A DNA stretch of 64,000 nt from Cytobacillus pseudoceanisediminis (GCF_023516215.1 NZ_CP097349.1:5236001-5300000), one strand, 5' to 3'; shown: positions 46,932-58,159, counted from the first letter of the stretch. The notes: a model not told the origin generated them from the letters alone. Numbers and translations: made by a program.

Positions 46932-47480
46932 ATGAGAACCATATGGGGCTTGCTAATAATAGGAGCTGCTTCCTTTTATCCCTTCTTCCAGACGGATGCA
47001 TTCAACTTTTTATCTGAGGGTACTTCTGTATATGCTGAGGCAGCAGGAAAACACATTGAAGGGCCGCTTAAGATGGATGTCATTTTGGAGAGAGAATATC
47101 TGGATGGGGAAGTAAGCCAGGAAACCATAGAGGAAATCATATGGACCCTTGAAGATTTCTGGGCTAAATATGATCAATGGCAGCTTGTTGATATGGATAT
47201 GGATTATATAGTGTTCCGCCGGAAAATGGATGATATATCGCCATTATTAAAAGCAAATGGGTACTTCGGTGTAACCGAGGACGGCACATTAACCATTTTC
47301 AATGGAAGGCCGAAAAAAACAAATATTATTCAGTCTTTCTTTCAAATCGATTTAGGGAAATTAGAAAGCACGAAATGTGAAGAATTAAAAAAAGGAATCC
47401 CCATTGTAACAAAAGATCGATATGTGGAAGTTCTGGAGACCTTTAAAAGCTATACTGCCGGTGAAAAGCAAGCGAATTGA
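46932..47480 (+). CDS. bofC: Bypass-of-forespore protein BofC
   Basis: Forespore protein that restrains the SpoIVB signal and so delays pro-SigK processing. 182 residues with a signal-like N-terminus (IWGLLIIGAASFYPFF) and the two BofC domains (MDVILEREYLDGEVSQETIE; GYFGVTEDGTLTIFNGRP). ATG at 46932 follows GAGGTGA. The checkpoint partners spoIVFA and spoIVFB are in the same window at 28645-30279. Confidence 0.92.
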   Translation: MRTIWGLLIIGAASFYPFFQTDAFNFLSEGTSVYAEAAGKHIEGPLKMDVILEREYLDGEVSQETIEEIIWTLEDFWAKYDQWQLVDMDMDYIVFRRKMDDISPLLKANGYFGVTEDGTLTIFNGRPKKTNIIQSFFQIDLGKLESTKCEELKKGIPIVTKDRYVEVLETFKSYTAGEKQAN

Positions 47481-47491
47481 AAAGCAGTAAA

Positions 47492-47533
47492 ACATGCAAG
47501 GGAATGGGATTCTCTTGCATGTTTCTGTTTTTT
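47492..47533 (+). terminator. Terminator after bofC
   Basis: The stem ACATGCAAG/CTTGCATGT, extended internally by GGAA/TTCT, is followed by TTCTGTTTTTT. Confidence 0.82.
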
Positions 47534-47570
47534 AAACAATAAGAAAATAATTATTTTGAACGTTGATAAT

Positions 47571-47637
47571 CTGACTAGGTCCAGCGTCTTCCTGCTCAAG
47601 ATGTCGGGGGAGAGCAAGGCGCTTCCGCTTTTCTTAT
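47571..47637 (-). repeat. Partial GC-rich intergenic repeat
   Basis: Read on the minus strand it begins AAAAGCGGAAGCGCCTTGC, like the block at 41093, and ends with GGACCTAGTCAG. It appears to be a truncated member of that family. Confidence 0.55.
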
Positions 47638-47657
47638 GAACTGCATTCAATCATTTG

Positions 47658-47700
47658 TAATGTTACTTATTTTTTGATAGCTTATACTTATGTAACATTA
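47658..47700. promoter_or_regulatory. Inverted repeat upstream of the recombinase gene
   Basis: Arms TAATGTTAC (47658-47666) and GTAACATTA (47692-47700) flank a 25-bp AT-rich spacer containing TATACT (47683-47688), a possible -10 element. It could be an operator, possibly self-regulation by the recombinase, or a recombinase binding site. Functional reading is inference. Confidence 0.45.
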
Positions 47701-47718
47701 GTTGCAGGAGGGAATCTT

Positions 47719-48282
47719 GTGGAATATGTTGATCCTATCAAGGACATCAAAAGCATAAATAAAATTAAAGAGATTTTAAGACAGCAGTCACAGCGGGATC
47801 TTTTGCTTTTTGTATTAGGTATAAATACGGGCATAAGAGTGAGTGATTTGCTATCTCTGAAAATTAGTGATGTTTGGGATGGGAAGGAGATAAAAGAGTT
47901 TATTTATTTAAACGATCTCAATAGTGATGAAATTAAAGCATTTTACTTAAATAGCAGCGTGAAAAAAGAACTGAAAAAATATTTTACTCAGCATGATTTC
48001 TCTGAATGTGATTATCTCTTCAAATCCAAAAAGAATAACCAGCCAATTACCCGCCAGCAAGCCTACCGGATCATAAATAATGCAGCAAAGGAAGCTGGAA
48101 TTCCAGGGAAGATCGGAACACATACACTTCGAAAAACATTTGGCTATCATGCCTATAGAAAAGGGATTGCCATTTCAATCATTATGTCCATCTATAATCA
48201 CCATTCTTCCGCTGAAACTTTGCGCTATCTCGGTATTGAAAGAGGCGGGAAGCAATTAATAAAAGTGGACGTTAACCTATAA
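47719..48282 (+). CDS. Minimal tyrosine recombinase (catalytic domain only)
   Basis: 187-residue integrase-family protein. The catalytic set is present: Arg in GINTGIRVSDLL, His and Arg in GTHTLRKTFGYH, a second His in YNHHSSAETLRYLGI and the Tyr nucleophile in the same segment. The usual N-terminal SAM-like DNA-binding domain is absent; the protein begins only about 15 residues before the catalytic fold. GTG at 47719 follows GGAGGG. It stands alone between bofC and ruvA with no other phage or transposon genes. It may be a domesticated recombinase; its target is unknown. Confidence 0.85.
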   Translation: MEYVDPIKDIKSINKIKEILRQQSQRDLLLFVLGINTGIRVSDLLSLKISDVWDGKEIKEFIYLNDLNSDEIKAFYLNSSVKKELKKYFTQHDFSECDYLFKSKKNNQPITRQQAYRIINNAAKEAGIPGKIGTHTLRKTFGYHAYRKGIAISIIMSIYNHHSSAETLRYLGIERGGKQLIKVDVNL

Positions 48283-48444
48283 AATGAGTTTAATGCATTG
48301 GCTGATATAAAGCGTCTTGTGTACCATAAGGATTTTCCTCCATAAGCAATGTATCTGGCCCCATTCTGTTCAGCATTTTATTCTTCGTGCCTAAAATATA
48401 ATATGGTACAATGAGGTACAGTTAAACTAGAGGAGAGAAAGGCA

Positions 48445-49056
48445 TTGTATGAATTCGTAAGAGGCAAGCTGGATTTTATCGGGCCGGAATATGTGGTTAT
48501 TGAAAACAATGGTATTGGCTATCAGATTTTAACGCCAAATCCATTTAGCTATACCCCGGAGTTCGGGCAGGAAGTAAGGATATACACGTATCATTATGTA
48601 CGGGAAGATATTATGGCACTGTACGGTTTTCAGACTCGGGAGGAGAAGACCCTTTTTACCAAGCTGCTGAATGTTACCGGAATTGGGCCGAAGGGAGCTC
48701 TTGCAATTCTTGCTTCAGGTGAACCGGAACAGGTGGTGCAGGCAATTGAAAATGAAGATGAAGCGTTCCTCGTTAAATTTCCTGGAGTCGGAAAGAAAAC
48801 AGCGAGGCAGATGATTCTTGATCTGAAAGGGAAACTGCCGGATATTGTACCTGACTTTTTCCCTAATCTGTTTTCTGCGGATAAACTTCAGGCTGAAAGC
48901 GGACCTTCAGGGGACCTGGAGGAAGCTTTGCTTGCATTAAAGGCGCTGGGCTATTCAGATAAGGAACTGAAAAAGATTACACCGGAAATGAAGAAGGAAA
49001 AGCTTACAACGGACCAATACATAAAGAAAGCTCTGCAAAAGCTTTTAAAACTATAA
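48445..49056 (+). CDS. ruvA: Holliday junction protein RuvA
   Basis: Binds four-way junctions and loads RuvB. 203 residues. Domain I ([20 protein letters not shown]) precedes the helix-hairpin-helix domain II ([36 protein letters not shown]) and a flexible link to domain III. TTG at 48445 follows AGAGGAGAG and matches the family start. A possible promoter lies near 48405. No gene is seen in 48283-48444. Confidence 0.95.
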   Translation: MYEFVRGKLDFIGPEYVVIENNGIGYQILTPNPFSYTPEFGQEVRIYTYHYVREDIMALYGFQTREEKTLFTKLLNVTGIGPKGALAILASGEPEQVVQAIENEDEAFLVKFPGVGKKTARQMILDLKGKLPDIVPDFFPNLFSADKLQAESGPSGDLEEALLALKALGYSDKELKKITPEMKKEKLTTDQYIKKALQKLLKL

Positions 49057-49108
49057 TGTATTGGACGGGTCCGATTCATTTAAGCTGATATTAAGTAGGT
49101 GATTATGT

Positions 49109-50110
49109 ATGGAAGAGCGGATAATATCCGGTGAAGCTGATCTTCAGGATCTTTCATTCGAACAGAGTCTGCGACCGCAGACACTAAAGCAGTATATTGG
49201 ACAGGATAAAGTAAAGCAGAACCTCGAGATCTTTATCAAAGCTGCCAGAATACGCGAGGAGACCTTAGATCATGTCCTTCTATATGGGCCGCCTGGATTG
49301 GGGAAAACCACACTGGCTGCCATTATAGCCAATGAAATGGGAGTAAATATCAGAACCACTGCAGGCCCTGCCATTGAAAGGCCTGGTGATTTGGCTGCGA
49401 TCCTGACTGCATTGGAACCTGGTGACGTCCTGTTTATTGATGAAATTCATCGCTTGCCGCGTTCTATAGAAGAAGTTCTATATCCGGCAATGGAGGACTT
49501 TTGTCTTGATATCGTCATCGGAAAAGGGCCAAGTGCCAGATCAGTCAGATTGGACTTACCGCCTTTTACACTGGTTGGCGCGACTACAAGGGCGGGGTCG
49601 TTATCGGCCCCGTTAAGGGACCGTTTTGGTGTGCTTAGCAGGCTTGAATACTATTCAGAAGAGCAGCTGACTGATATTGTTGTCCGTACAGCTGAGGTCC
49701 TTGATACAGGTATAGATCTAAAAGCCGCCATTGAGGTTGCCAGAAGGTCAAGAGGCACGCCTAGAATTGCAAACAGGCTCCTCCGGAGAGTCCGGGATTT
49801 TGCTCAGGTCAAATCAGATGGCCAGGTTGATGAAACACTGGCAAAGGAAGCTTTGGAGCTTTTGCAGGTTGACCGTTTAGGCCTTGACCATATTGACCAT
49901 AAATTATTAAGAGGGATTATAGAGAAATTCCGCGGCGGTCCTGTTGGCCTTGAAACAATTGCAGCGACCATTGGGGAAGAAGCACACACGATTGAAGATG
50001 TTTATGAACCATATTTATTGCAGATTGGGTTTCTTCAGCGGACGCCAAGAGGAAGAATTGTAACGGACCTGGTGTACCGCCATTTTCAGATGGAGGTGCC
50101 TGCTGATTGA
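49109..50110 (+). CDS. ruvB: Holliday junction branch-migration ATPase RuvB
   Basis: AAA+ motor of branch migration. 333 residues: Walker [10 protein letters not shown], Walker [10 protein letters not shown], sensor 1 [19 protein letters not shown] with the arginine finger, and a C-terminal winged helix ([20 protein letters not shown]). ATG at 49109 is 52 bp after ruvA. The stop overlaps the next gene by four bases. Confidence 0.97.
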   Translation: MEERIISGEADLQDLSFEQSLRPQTLKQYIGQDKVKQNLEIFIKAARIREETLDHVLLYGPPGLGKTTLAAIIANEMGVNIRTTAGPAIERPGDLAAILTALEPGDVLFIDEIHRLPRSIEEVLYPAMEDFCLDIVIGKGPSARSVRLDLPPFTLVGATTRAGSLSAPLRDRFGVLSRLEYYSEEQLTDIVVRTAEVLDTGIDLKAAIEVARRSRGTPRIANRLLRRVRDFAQVKSDGQVDETLAKEALELLQVDRLGLDHIDHKLLRGIIEKFRGGPVGLETIAATIGEEAHTIEDVYEPYLLQIGFLQRTPRGRIVTDLVYRHFQMEVPAD

Positions 50111-50313
50111 GCGGCATATCAAAGTGGCTGATGGTCATTGGTGCCATCATTTTTGCTATCGGATTTATAAGCCAGTTTATTAATATTGGCAAGCTGCCGG
50201 GGGATATAGTGATCAAGAAAGGCAATACGACATTTTATTTTCCAGTCGTTACATCGATTTTGATCAGTGTTATCCTTTCTGCCATCTTTTATTTTATAGG
50301 AAGGCTTCGGTAG
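50107..50313 (+). CDS. DUF2905 small membrane protein
   Basis: 68 residues with two membrane helices ([38 protein letters not shown]) separated by the DUF2905 signature [22 protein letters not shown] at 50107 overlaps the ruvB stop, and GGAGGTG at 50092 can serve as ribosome binding site. Function unknown; its place between ruvB and queA is conserved in Bacillaceae. Confidence 0.9.
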   Translation: MSGISKWLMVIGAIIFAIGFISQFINIGKLPGDIVIKKGNTTFYFPVVTSILISVILSAIFYFIGRLR

Positions 50314-50340
50314 TCTATATGAATAACAGAGGGTGACATC

Positions 50341-51369
50341 ATGAAAGTAGATTGGTTTGATTTTCATTTGCCTGAGGAATTAATAGCACAAACGCCTTTG
50401 GCTGATCGGACTAGCAGCAGGCTAATGGTCCTTGATAAAATAACCGGAGATCTTCAGCATAGTGTATTTAAAAATATTAAACATTATCTCAAAGCTGGAG
50501 ATTGTCTTGTGCTGAACGACACAAAGGTCCTTCCTGCCAGGCTGTTTGGAGAAAAAACAGGCACTGGTGCGAAAATAGAGGTGCTTCTTCTAAAACAGCT
50601 TGAAGGGGATTCCTGGGAAACGCTGGTCAAGCCAGCCAAGAGAGTGAAAGAAGGAACTGAGATAACGTTTGGAAACGGCAATTTGACTGCTGTTTGCACT
50701 GGAACTTCAGATCATGGCGGCAGGGTACTGGAGTTTAAGTATGACGGGATATTCTATGAGGTGCTGGAGGAATTGGGAGAAATGCCATTGCCACCTTATA
50801 TTAAGGAGCAGCTTGATGATCGTGACCGTTATCAGACTGTATTTGCCCGTGAACGCGGTTCTGCTGCAGCCCCTACAGCAGGCCTTCATTTTACTGAGCA
50901 GCTTCTTGAAGAGATTAAGGAAATGGGTGTGCATATTGCTTTTATTACTCTGCACGTTGGTCTGGGAACTTTCAGGCCGGTTAGTGTGGATGATTTGAAT
51001 GAGCATGAAATGCACGCTGAATTTTACCAGGTAACAGAAGGGACTGCACGGCTGTTGAATGAAGTTCGTGAGCAGGGAGGAAGAATTATCAGTGTGGGGA
51101 CTACATCCACAAGGACTTTAGAAACCATTGCTTCCATGCATAATGGCCGTTTTGAAGAAGCAAGCGGGTGGACAGATATTTTCATTTATCCCGGCTATGA
51201 ATTTAAAGCGATTGATGGCATGATTACAAATTTTCATCTGCCTAAATCGACCTTGATTATGCTTGTAAGTGCACTGGCTGGCCGTGAGAACGTTCTGAAT
51301 GCCTATAATCAGGCCGTGGAGGAGCATTATCGGTTCTTCAGCTTTGGAGATGCTATGCTCATTATTTAA
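50341..51369 (+). CDS. queA: S-adenosylmethionine:tRNA ribosyltransferase-isomerase
   Basis: Builds epoxyqueuosine on tRNA from SAM. 342 residues. [15 protein letters not shown] begins the protein, and [32 protein letters not shown] and [14 protein letters not shown] are family hallmarks. ATG at 50341 follows GAGGGTGA. It is followed by tgt, the previous enzyme in the queuosine pathway. Confidence 0.96.
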   Translation: MKVDWFDFHLPEELIAQTPLADRTSSRLMVLDKITGDLQHSVFKNIKHYLKAGDCLVLNDTKVLPARLFGEKTGTGAKIEVLLLKQLEGDSWETLVKPAKRVKEGTEITFGNGNLTAVCTGTSDHGGRVLEFKYDGIFYEVLEELGEMPLPPYIKEQLDDRDRYQTVFARERGSAAAPTAGLHFTEQLLEEIKEMGVHIAFITLHVGLGTFRPVSVDDLNEHEMHAEFYQVTEGTARLLNEVREQGGRIISVGTTSTRTLETIASMHNGRFEEASGWTDIFIYPGYEFKAIDGMITNFHLPKSTLIMLVSALAGRENVLNAYNQAVEEHYRFFSFGDAMLII

Positions 51370-51395
51370 TAAATAGGTTATCTCTGTACTTCGAT

Positions 51396-52600
<1,205 letters not shown>

Positions 52601-52673
52601 TAATAAAAATTGAGAGTTCGTTTAAGGAGCAGCTTTTCCTTAAATCGGGACAATCTTTGAAAGGGGGAAAACT

Positions 52674-52958
52674 ATGGAGCTTTTAGGAACATTAGGACCA
52701 TTATTGCTGATGTTTGTTTTATTCTATTTCCTGTTAATTCGTCCGCAGCAGAAACGCCAAAAGGCAGTTCAGCAAATGCAAAGTGATTTAAAAAAGGGAG
52801 ATAAGGTTGTTACAATCGGCGGTCTTCATGGATTTGTTGATGCCATCGACGAAGACAAAGTGGTTATTAAATGTGGTGACGGAAGCCGTCTTACATACGA
52901 TCGTGCAGCGATCCGCGAAGTAACGCAGGCAACTGGCGATGCATTAGCAAAATCTTAA
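52674..52958 (+). CDS. yajC: Preprotein translocase subunit YajC
   Basis: 94 residues: one N-terminal membrane helix (LGPLLLMFVLFYFLLIRPQQ KRQK) and a cytoplasmic domain (LKKGDKVVTIGGLHGFVDAI). Accessory subunit of the SecDF-YajC complex; secDF is at 58160. ATG at 52674 follows GAAAGGGGG. Its terminator has been split by an insertion sequence. Confidence 0.95.
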   Translation: MELLGTLGPLLLMFVLFYFLLIRPQQKRQKAVQQMQSDLKKGDKVVTIGGLHGFVDAIDEDKVVIKCGDGSRLTYDRAAIREVTQATGDALAKS

Positions 52959-52969
52959 TATCAAAAAAA

Positions 52970-52994
52970 GAAGGTCCTGAATTTCAGGACCTTC
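52970..52994. repeat. Target-site duplication and terminator hairpin, left copy
   Basis: A 25-bp palindrome (GAAGGTCCTGAA core arms with TTCAGGACCTTC) identical to 54553-54577. It is the yajC terminator stem, duplicated by the insertion. On this side the T-run has been replaced by the element's end. Confidence 0.9.
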
Positions 52995-53005
52995 CAGTTT
53001 GTAGA

Positions 53006-53046
53006 CAAAAAGAGTTCGGAATAGTCTCATTCCGAACTCTTTTTTC
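53006..53046. terminator. Hairpin inside the left end of the IS
   Basis: The stem AGAGTTCGGAAT/ATTCCGAACTCT is flanked by A5 and T6. It probably ends the transposase transcript and blocks transcription coming from yajC. Confidence 0.85.
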
Positions 53047-53104
53047 ATTTTTTGTAGGACTTCAAGTAATTACAGAGAATTGCAGACCTCTCCGAGGTTA
53101 TCAT

Positions 53105-54462
53105 TTAGGCCATTTCTGGACCTTGCCAAGTCCAGGTGGCCATTTTCTTCAAATTCATGGCAGCGAAAGTAAGCATCGCCTGCATCGACATTTTTTAAGT
53201 CCCCTGAGGGTTGTCCAACGCATGCCATGCTTTTCTTTTGCATCTGCGAATACTCGTTCAATTGTTTCTTTGCGTTTTTCATAGATCGGTTTGACGTCTT
53301 GATGGTGGCGAAGATGATCTGCTTCTTCCACATGTTCCTCCCACACATGACGTTGAATCAGTTTTTGATGTGCTTGACTCTGTGTGCATTGAGACAAGAA
53401 AGGGCATCCAGCACAAATTCGAGGATCTGATTTATATTGACGATACCCTTCCTTTGTAGTTGTAGTATATTTTAATATCTCACCAGTTGGGCAAATGTAA
53501 CAGTCAAAATGCTCATCATAAACATACTCATGTTTTCTGAAGAAACCCTCTTTTGTGCGAGGTCGTGTGTAAGGTAAAGCAGGTGTGATGTCGTTTTTCA
53601 ATAAGTAGCTCGTGATAGCAGGTGTTTTATAGGCTGCGTCTGCCGCAACAGCTTTTGGTTTACTAACTTTCTCAATAACTTGTTCTACCAATGGCTCTAA
53701 AATATGACTATCATGCGTGTTACCAGGGGTTACAATTGCGCCTAACACGAAGCCGTTGCGGTCTGCGGCCGCATGGAAAGAATAAGCGAACTGTTTTGTA
53801 CGCTCATCTTTTACATAGTAGCCACTCTCTGGATCTGTTGTACTTTCCTTGATTTCTTTGTATTCTTCTTTATCAAACTTATCTGGTGGAAACGGCTTTT
53901 TTCCATGATCCTCGCGGTCTTGGTTAATCTCCTCTTGAAGGCGTTCTTGATAAGCACGGGTTTCTTTTCGAACAACTTTCTTTTCAAATTTGCGTTTATT
54001 TGCACTCGCTTTTACATGAGTAGAATCTACAAAAACGTGTTCAGCACTAATTAAATTCTTTTCAGCTGCGGTTTTTAAGATTCGGTAAAATATTTGTTCA
54101 AAGAGATCGGTGTCTTTAAATCGGCGCTCATAATTTTTACCGAAAGTTGAGAAGTGAGGAACTTTATCGTGAAAGCCATATCCTAAAAACCATCGATAAG
54201 CCATATTCGTTTTCAATTCTTCAATTGTTTGACGCATGGAGCGAATACCGAAGGTATATTGAATAAATGTGAGTTTAATTAATATTACAGGGTCAATACT
54301 TGGGCGGCCTTTTTCTGAATACTTATCTTTTACCAAGTCATAGATGAATGAGAAATTAATCGCCGCTTCAATTTTGCGGACCAAATGGTCCGCCGGTACA
54401 AGTTCGTCTAAAGCAACCATTTCAATTTGATCCCGTTGAATTGGATTATGTTTTGAAAGCAT
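53105..54462 (-). CDS. IS1182-family transposase (frameshifted here)
   Basis: DDE transposase. The N-terminal DUF772-like domain (KIEAAINFSFIYDLVKDKYS) precedes the catalytic domain with VFVDSTHVKAS, then AVAADAAYKTPAITSYLL and a C-terminal E in RKETIERVFADAKEKHGMRW. A cysteine cluster (CYICPTGE...CAGCPFLSQC) is typical. The frame breaks at T6 on the plus strand (53191-53196); T7 gives LRGLKKMSMQAMLTFAAMNL, ending at 53105. Restored length is 452 residues. ATG at 54462 follows TTGAGGTGA. If the missing base is an error, the element may be active. Confidence 0.92.
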
Positions 54463-54552
54463 TTAAATCACCTCAAGCATTGTATTACTTCTATTTTAAA
54501 ATAAAAAAGACTGCAGACAAGCACGATTTTCATCGAGTTTGTCGACAGTCTG

Positions 54553-54577
54553 GAAGGTCCTGAATTTCAGGACCTTC
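54553..54577. repeat. Target-site duplication and terminator hairpin, right copy
   Basis: Same 25 bp as 52970-52994, followed here by the original T-run (TTTTTT). Together the two copies show the pre-insertion terminator of yajC. Confidence 0.9.
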
Positions 54578-54581
54578 TTTT

Positions 54582-54974
54582 TTAAGCTGTTCTTTTAGTG
54601 TTGAGATTAACTCCCAATATACCGCCCATCATTGCAGTCAGCGTAAAACAGGTGTGGTATATCATTTGCTCCATATCAAATAAACTGTCATGTCCCAAAT
54701 ATTGAAATAGAAAAATAACGATTGAGTAAATAAGGCCTGTCAAGCCTCCAAGCAGCCATCCTTTTTGCTTCCCTTTACCTCCGGATATGAACCCGCCCGC
54801 AAAAAGAGAAACAAATGAAACAGCAGAAATAATATACTGCAGGGAAGACTCCTGCAGCGAGGTGAACCGCAGAAGCAGTGAAAAAACGAGACTGCTCGCT
54901 ACAGCAATGGCAAAAATGGCGATAATTCCATAAAGTACAGCGCTTCCGAAGTTCTTTGACTCTTCTATATTGAC
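54582..54974 (-). CDS. yrzE: TIGR04086-family membrane protein YrzE (no ordinary start codon)
   Basis: About 130 residues, four membrane helices: FGSAVLYGIIAIFAIAVASS, then FTSLQESSLQYIISAVSFVS, then GGFISGGKGKQKGWLLGGL, ending GGILGVNLNTKRTA. It matches the yajC-yrzE-yrbG order of B. subtilis but is on the opposite strand to yajC. The ribosome binding site AAGGGAGAGGG is followed by GTC AAT ATA GAA GAG. No ATG, GTG or TTG occurs between the upstream in-frame stop and the middle of the gene. GTC may stand for GTG through a substitution or base-calling error, or ATA may be used. Function unknown. Confidence 0.82.
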   Translation of the reverse strand, partial: VNIEESKNFGSAVLYGIIAIFAIAVASSLVFSLLLRFTSLQESSLQYIISAVSFVSLFAGGFISGGKGKQKGWLLGGLTGLIYSIVIFLFQYLGHDSLFDMEQMIYHTCFTLTAMMGGILGVNLNTKRTA

Positions 54975-55166
54975 CCTCTCCCTTCTGAATCAGTAAATAG
55001 GAACAGCTTTTACCCCAGAGGCTATTCAGCTTAATCCTTAGTACAAGCATATTCACACAATGAAAAAATAGAATCTAAAATGTTCAAAGAAAAAGCCAGA
55101 TAAAATCATAAAAGTTTTAATATGCGGAAGGATATAAAGGATTGCATCAAAAGGAGTGCTGTAGAA

Positions 55167-55815
55167 GTGGAAGAATATCTAATCATTGTAGGAAGAACAT
55201 TATTTCTCTATGCAGTCATTCTTCTCATTTTTAGACTAATGGGCAAAAGAGAAATTGGTGAACTAAGCATCCTGGATTTAGTCGTCTATATCATGATTGC
55301 TGAACTTGCAGTAGTGGCGATTGAAACTCCGGATTCAGAAATCCTGAAAAATGTGCTGCCAATGCTCCTTTTGATGGTTGTGCAGATTGTGCTGGCCATA
55401 CTTTCCCTGAAGAGCAAAACGTTCAGGGATGTCGTTGATGGCAAACCGACCATTATTATTAATAAAGGAAAAATTGATGAAAATGCCATGAGGAAACAGA
55501 GGTATAACTTTGATGACCTGCTTTTGCAGTTAAGAGAAAAAGATATTTCCAAAATCTCAGATGTGGAATTTGCCATCCTTGAATCTTCCGGTACTTTGTC
55601 AGTGTTTGAAAAAAGGACAGCAAAGAGGGGGAATTACAATCCCTTTAATCATAGATGGGACAATTCAGAAAACTAATCTGGAAACGATAAACAAAAGTGA
55701 CTTTTGGCTTCGTCAGGAGCTTAGAAAAGAGGGGTATAAAGAGATATCAAATATATCATTCTGCAGCTATGAAAATGGCCAATTTTATGTAGATCTGCTT
55801 GACGAAAGGAAATAA
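55167..55815 (+). CDS. yrbG: DUF421 membrane protein YrbG (frameshifted here)
   Basis: YetF/DUF421 family. Three N-terminal membrane helices ([38 protein letters not shown]) are followed by a soluble domain with [12 protein letters not shown] and [15 protein letters not shown]. The frame breaks in a G-run of five (55627-55631); seven G continue as [19 protein letters not shown] to 55815, as in B. subtilis YrbG. GTG at 55167 follows AAAGGAG. The family is sporulation-linked in Bacillus, but its function is unknown. Restored length is about 216 residues. Confidence 0.88.
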
Positions 55816-55870
55816 ATCGAGGCCAGCTCAAGATAGGCAAAATTGAGCTGACCCTGCTGATATAGGCAGA

Positions 55871-57435
55871 TTATCTAAATGCAAACCTTGATAATAATCT
55901 GCCAACCCATGGAATCCGAATCAGATCACTCTTTTTAATCAGCTTGAAGAATAATAAGAAAATTATATATACAGAAGTGATGGCGGAAGAAATCACAATT
56001 ACCCTCACTGCTGTATTTAAGTCAGGGGAAAGTAAATCTTTGAGCATCCAGAAGCCAATGCCCCCTGACAAAAACATGGCAATAAACGTCATTAGATAGT
56101 CCCTGATGAAAAAAGTAAACGAAATAGCTTTCAGTACTGTTGCAAAGTGAAGCATTGTCACCAGGACTGTGCCGGTCAGAATTCCCATCGCAACACCATT
56201 GATGCCAAATGCAGGCTGGCTGGCAAGTAGGAAGATGACTGCCGTTTTAACGGCAGCGCCAATCAGACTGTTGATCATTGCGGCACGGGCCAGATTTAAT
56301 GCCTGTAAAGTTGCCTGAAGAGGTCCCTGATAATAATAAAACAGAAAAAATGGCGCCATCAATTTAATAAAATGAGAACCGCTTGAGGAGCCGTACATTA
56401 CTTCCATCAATTGATCGGAAAGGACATAAAGAACCACCACTGCCAGGCCGCCAGTAATAAATGCAAACCGAAGTGCCTGCTGAAGCCGGTATTCGATCAG
56501 ACGCATATTATTCTGGGAATTTGCTTCGCTGATAGCCGGAACAAGAGATGTTGACAAAGAATAAGTAATAAACGATGGAAGCATCAGAAGAGGCATGGCA
56601 AAGCCGGTAAGAGCACCATATTGCTTCGTAGCCGCAGCGGCCGCCACCCCTGCAAGTGCAAGACTCTGTGCTACCACAATCGGTTCAAAAAACCAGGCGA
56701 CTGAACCGATCATTTTGCTGCCTGTCGTTGGAAGAGCGACGGTCATCAATTCGTTAAATGTACTTTTTCCGGAAGACACAAATTTAAAGAATTGTTTCCT
56801 GACTCTGAATTTCTTTTTAAGCTTAAATGTGGTCATTAAATAAAGCAATGATGCAAGCTCCCCAATGACTGCTGCCAGCATGGCTCCGCTGCCGCATACT
56901 CAATTCCGTATGGCAGAAATGCCTTAGTCATCAAAGCAATCAGGCTTATTCGGACTACCTGTTCAATCATCTGGGAATAGGCAGCAGGCTTCATGTTCTG
57001 TCTGCCCTGAAAATAACCCCGAATGACAGAAGAAATTGCAATGATCGGCACGATAGGGGCGATCGCCATCAAAGGAAGCTGTGTGCGTTCATCGGTAAAG
57101 AGTGTATCTGATAATAATGGAGCAAGCAAAATTAAAGCAGGAGTGAAAACAATTGAAAGTGAGATAGTCGTCGCTAAGGAAACAACTAATATTTTCTTGA
57201 TTTTTGCTGTATCTCCCTTTGCCTCCGCTTCGGCCACATTCTTAGAAATAGCAACCGGCAGCCCAAGCTGTGTGATAGTGACGACTAGAATCATGGTGGG
57301 AAAAGCCATCATATAAAGGCCAACGCCTTCTTCTCCAATAAACCGGGCAATGACAATTCTGTTTATAAAGCCCAGGACCCTGGTCACCAGGCCTGCAGCG
57401 AGCAGGATCATGGTACCTTTCAGAAATTTGGACAT
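55871..57435 (-). CDS. spoVB: Stage V sporulation protein B, MOP-superfamily flippase (frameshifted here)
   Basis: Polytopic membrane protein, about fourteen helices, needed for spore cortex synthesis, probably as a lipid II or related flippase. Starts MSKFLKGTMILLAAGLVTRV. The frame breaks near 56886-56887: reading GCGGAGCC where GCGGGAGCC gives GIEYAAAGAMLAAVIGELAS. A G is missing from a run of three. Restored length is about 521 residues, normal. It is convergent with yrbG. Confidence 0.92.
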
Positions 57436-57557
57436 TCAACTCCCTGCCTTCTCAAAATGGGTATTATCATATACAATTATCTATATGCAAGGAAGAGGAC
57501 AAAGCATGACAAGCTATCATAATTTCCATGTGAATAATGGCGGGGAGGCGGCTGAAA

Positions 57558-57854
57558 GTGAAAATCGGCCATGAATATGATTATTTTCGCACTACGGTAA
57601 AACCTGCATTGGAAAGCAAATTAGATGAATTTCGGCTGCTGGGATATAAAAAAGTGACTGAACAGGAGCTCTGGGAATTCCTCACAAAGAAGAAGTGGAA
57701 AAACACAAAAGAAAATGTCAGGCTATTTGAAATTGTAGAAGAAATCATGGAGGTAAAAGTGAGTGAATACATTCACTATGCTACCATCGAGGCTTTTAAA
57801 GAGGCTGACTTTGTTTTTGATAGTGAAGAAGAGAGAAGGGAACTGTTAAAATAG
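57558..57854 (+). CDS. comN: Post-transcriptional regulator ComN
   Basis: About 98 residues, matching YrzD/ComN, which affects comE mRNA and binds near DivIVA in B. subtilis. Features are YDYFRTTVKPALESKLDEF and LGYKKVTEQELWEFL, mainly helical. GTG at 57558 follows GGGGAGG. Position before secDF matches B. subtilis. Role here is inferred from family. Confidence 0.85.
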   Translation: MKIGHEYDYFRTTVKPALESKLDEFRLLGYKKVTEQELWEFLTKKKWKNTKENVRLFEIVEEIMEVKVSEYIHYATIEAFKEADFVFDSEEERRELLK

Positions 57855-57898
57855 TCAACTTTCTACTTTTTACAAAAATTAACATGGTATATGACAAA

Positions 57899-57927
57899 TT
57901 GACAGGTTTTACAATCTGTCTCATAAT
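57899..57927 (+). promoter_or_regulatory. SigA-type promoter of secDF
   Basis: TTGACA (57899-57904), a 17-bp gap and CATAAT (57922-57927). A 230-base leader follows before secDF, containing a possible stem GCTGCAT...ATGCAGC (about 58036-58060). No gene is seen in 57855-58159. Confidence 0.75.
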
Positions 57928-58159
57928 GAAAAGCGGAGTAAACGGTATTATTTCATGTCAGTTTTCATACATAGAATGAAATTCAAGAACGGATAGTAAA
58001 GCCAGCTAGGGTTCAAACAAAGTCATAATACTGGGGGCTGCATTGAAAAGATATGCAGCTTTCCGACGCAAGACTGTATGGTTAATGATGCATCACAGAG
58101 GTTGAAGTGGTGCTTGTGATTTCAATAAGCGGGCGATAGCTAAGGAGGATTTATTCATA

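Larger units (their letters stand above)
52995..54552 (-). mobile_element. IS1182-family insertion sequence
   Basis: 1558 bp between two identical 25-bp palindromic copies of the yajC terminator. Imperfect terminal inverted repeats are CAGTTTGTAGACAAA at the left and, read inward, CAGACTGTCGACAAA at the right (12 of 15). It carries one transposase gene on the minus strand and an internal bidirectional hairpin at its left end. Insertion into hairpins with long target duplications is known for the IS1182 family. Confidence 0.9.

Noticed and set aside
53070..53348. A separate small gene at the 3' end of the transposase
   Set aside because: The frame is not the continuation of the transposase; restoring one base gives a single full-length transposase ending at 53105.
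54775..55056. A 93-codon minus-strand frame, Cys- and Phe-rich, upstream of yrbG
   Set aside because: It is an alternative frame of yrzE, whose own frame gives a well-known membrane protein but lacks a canonical start.
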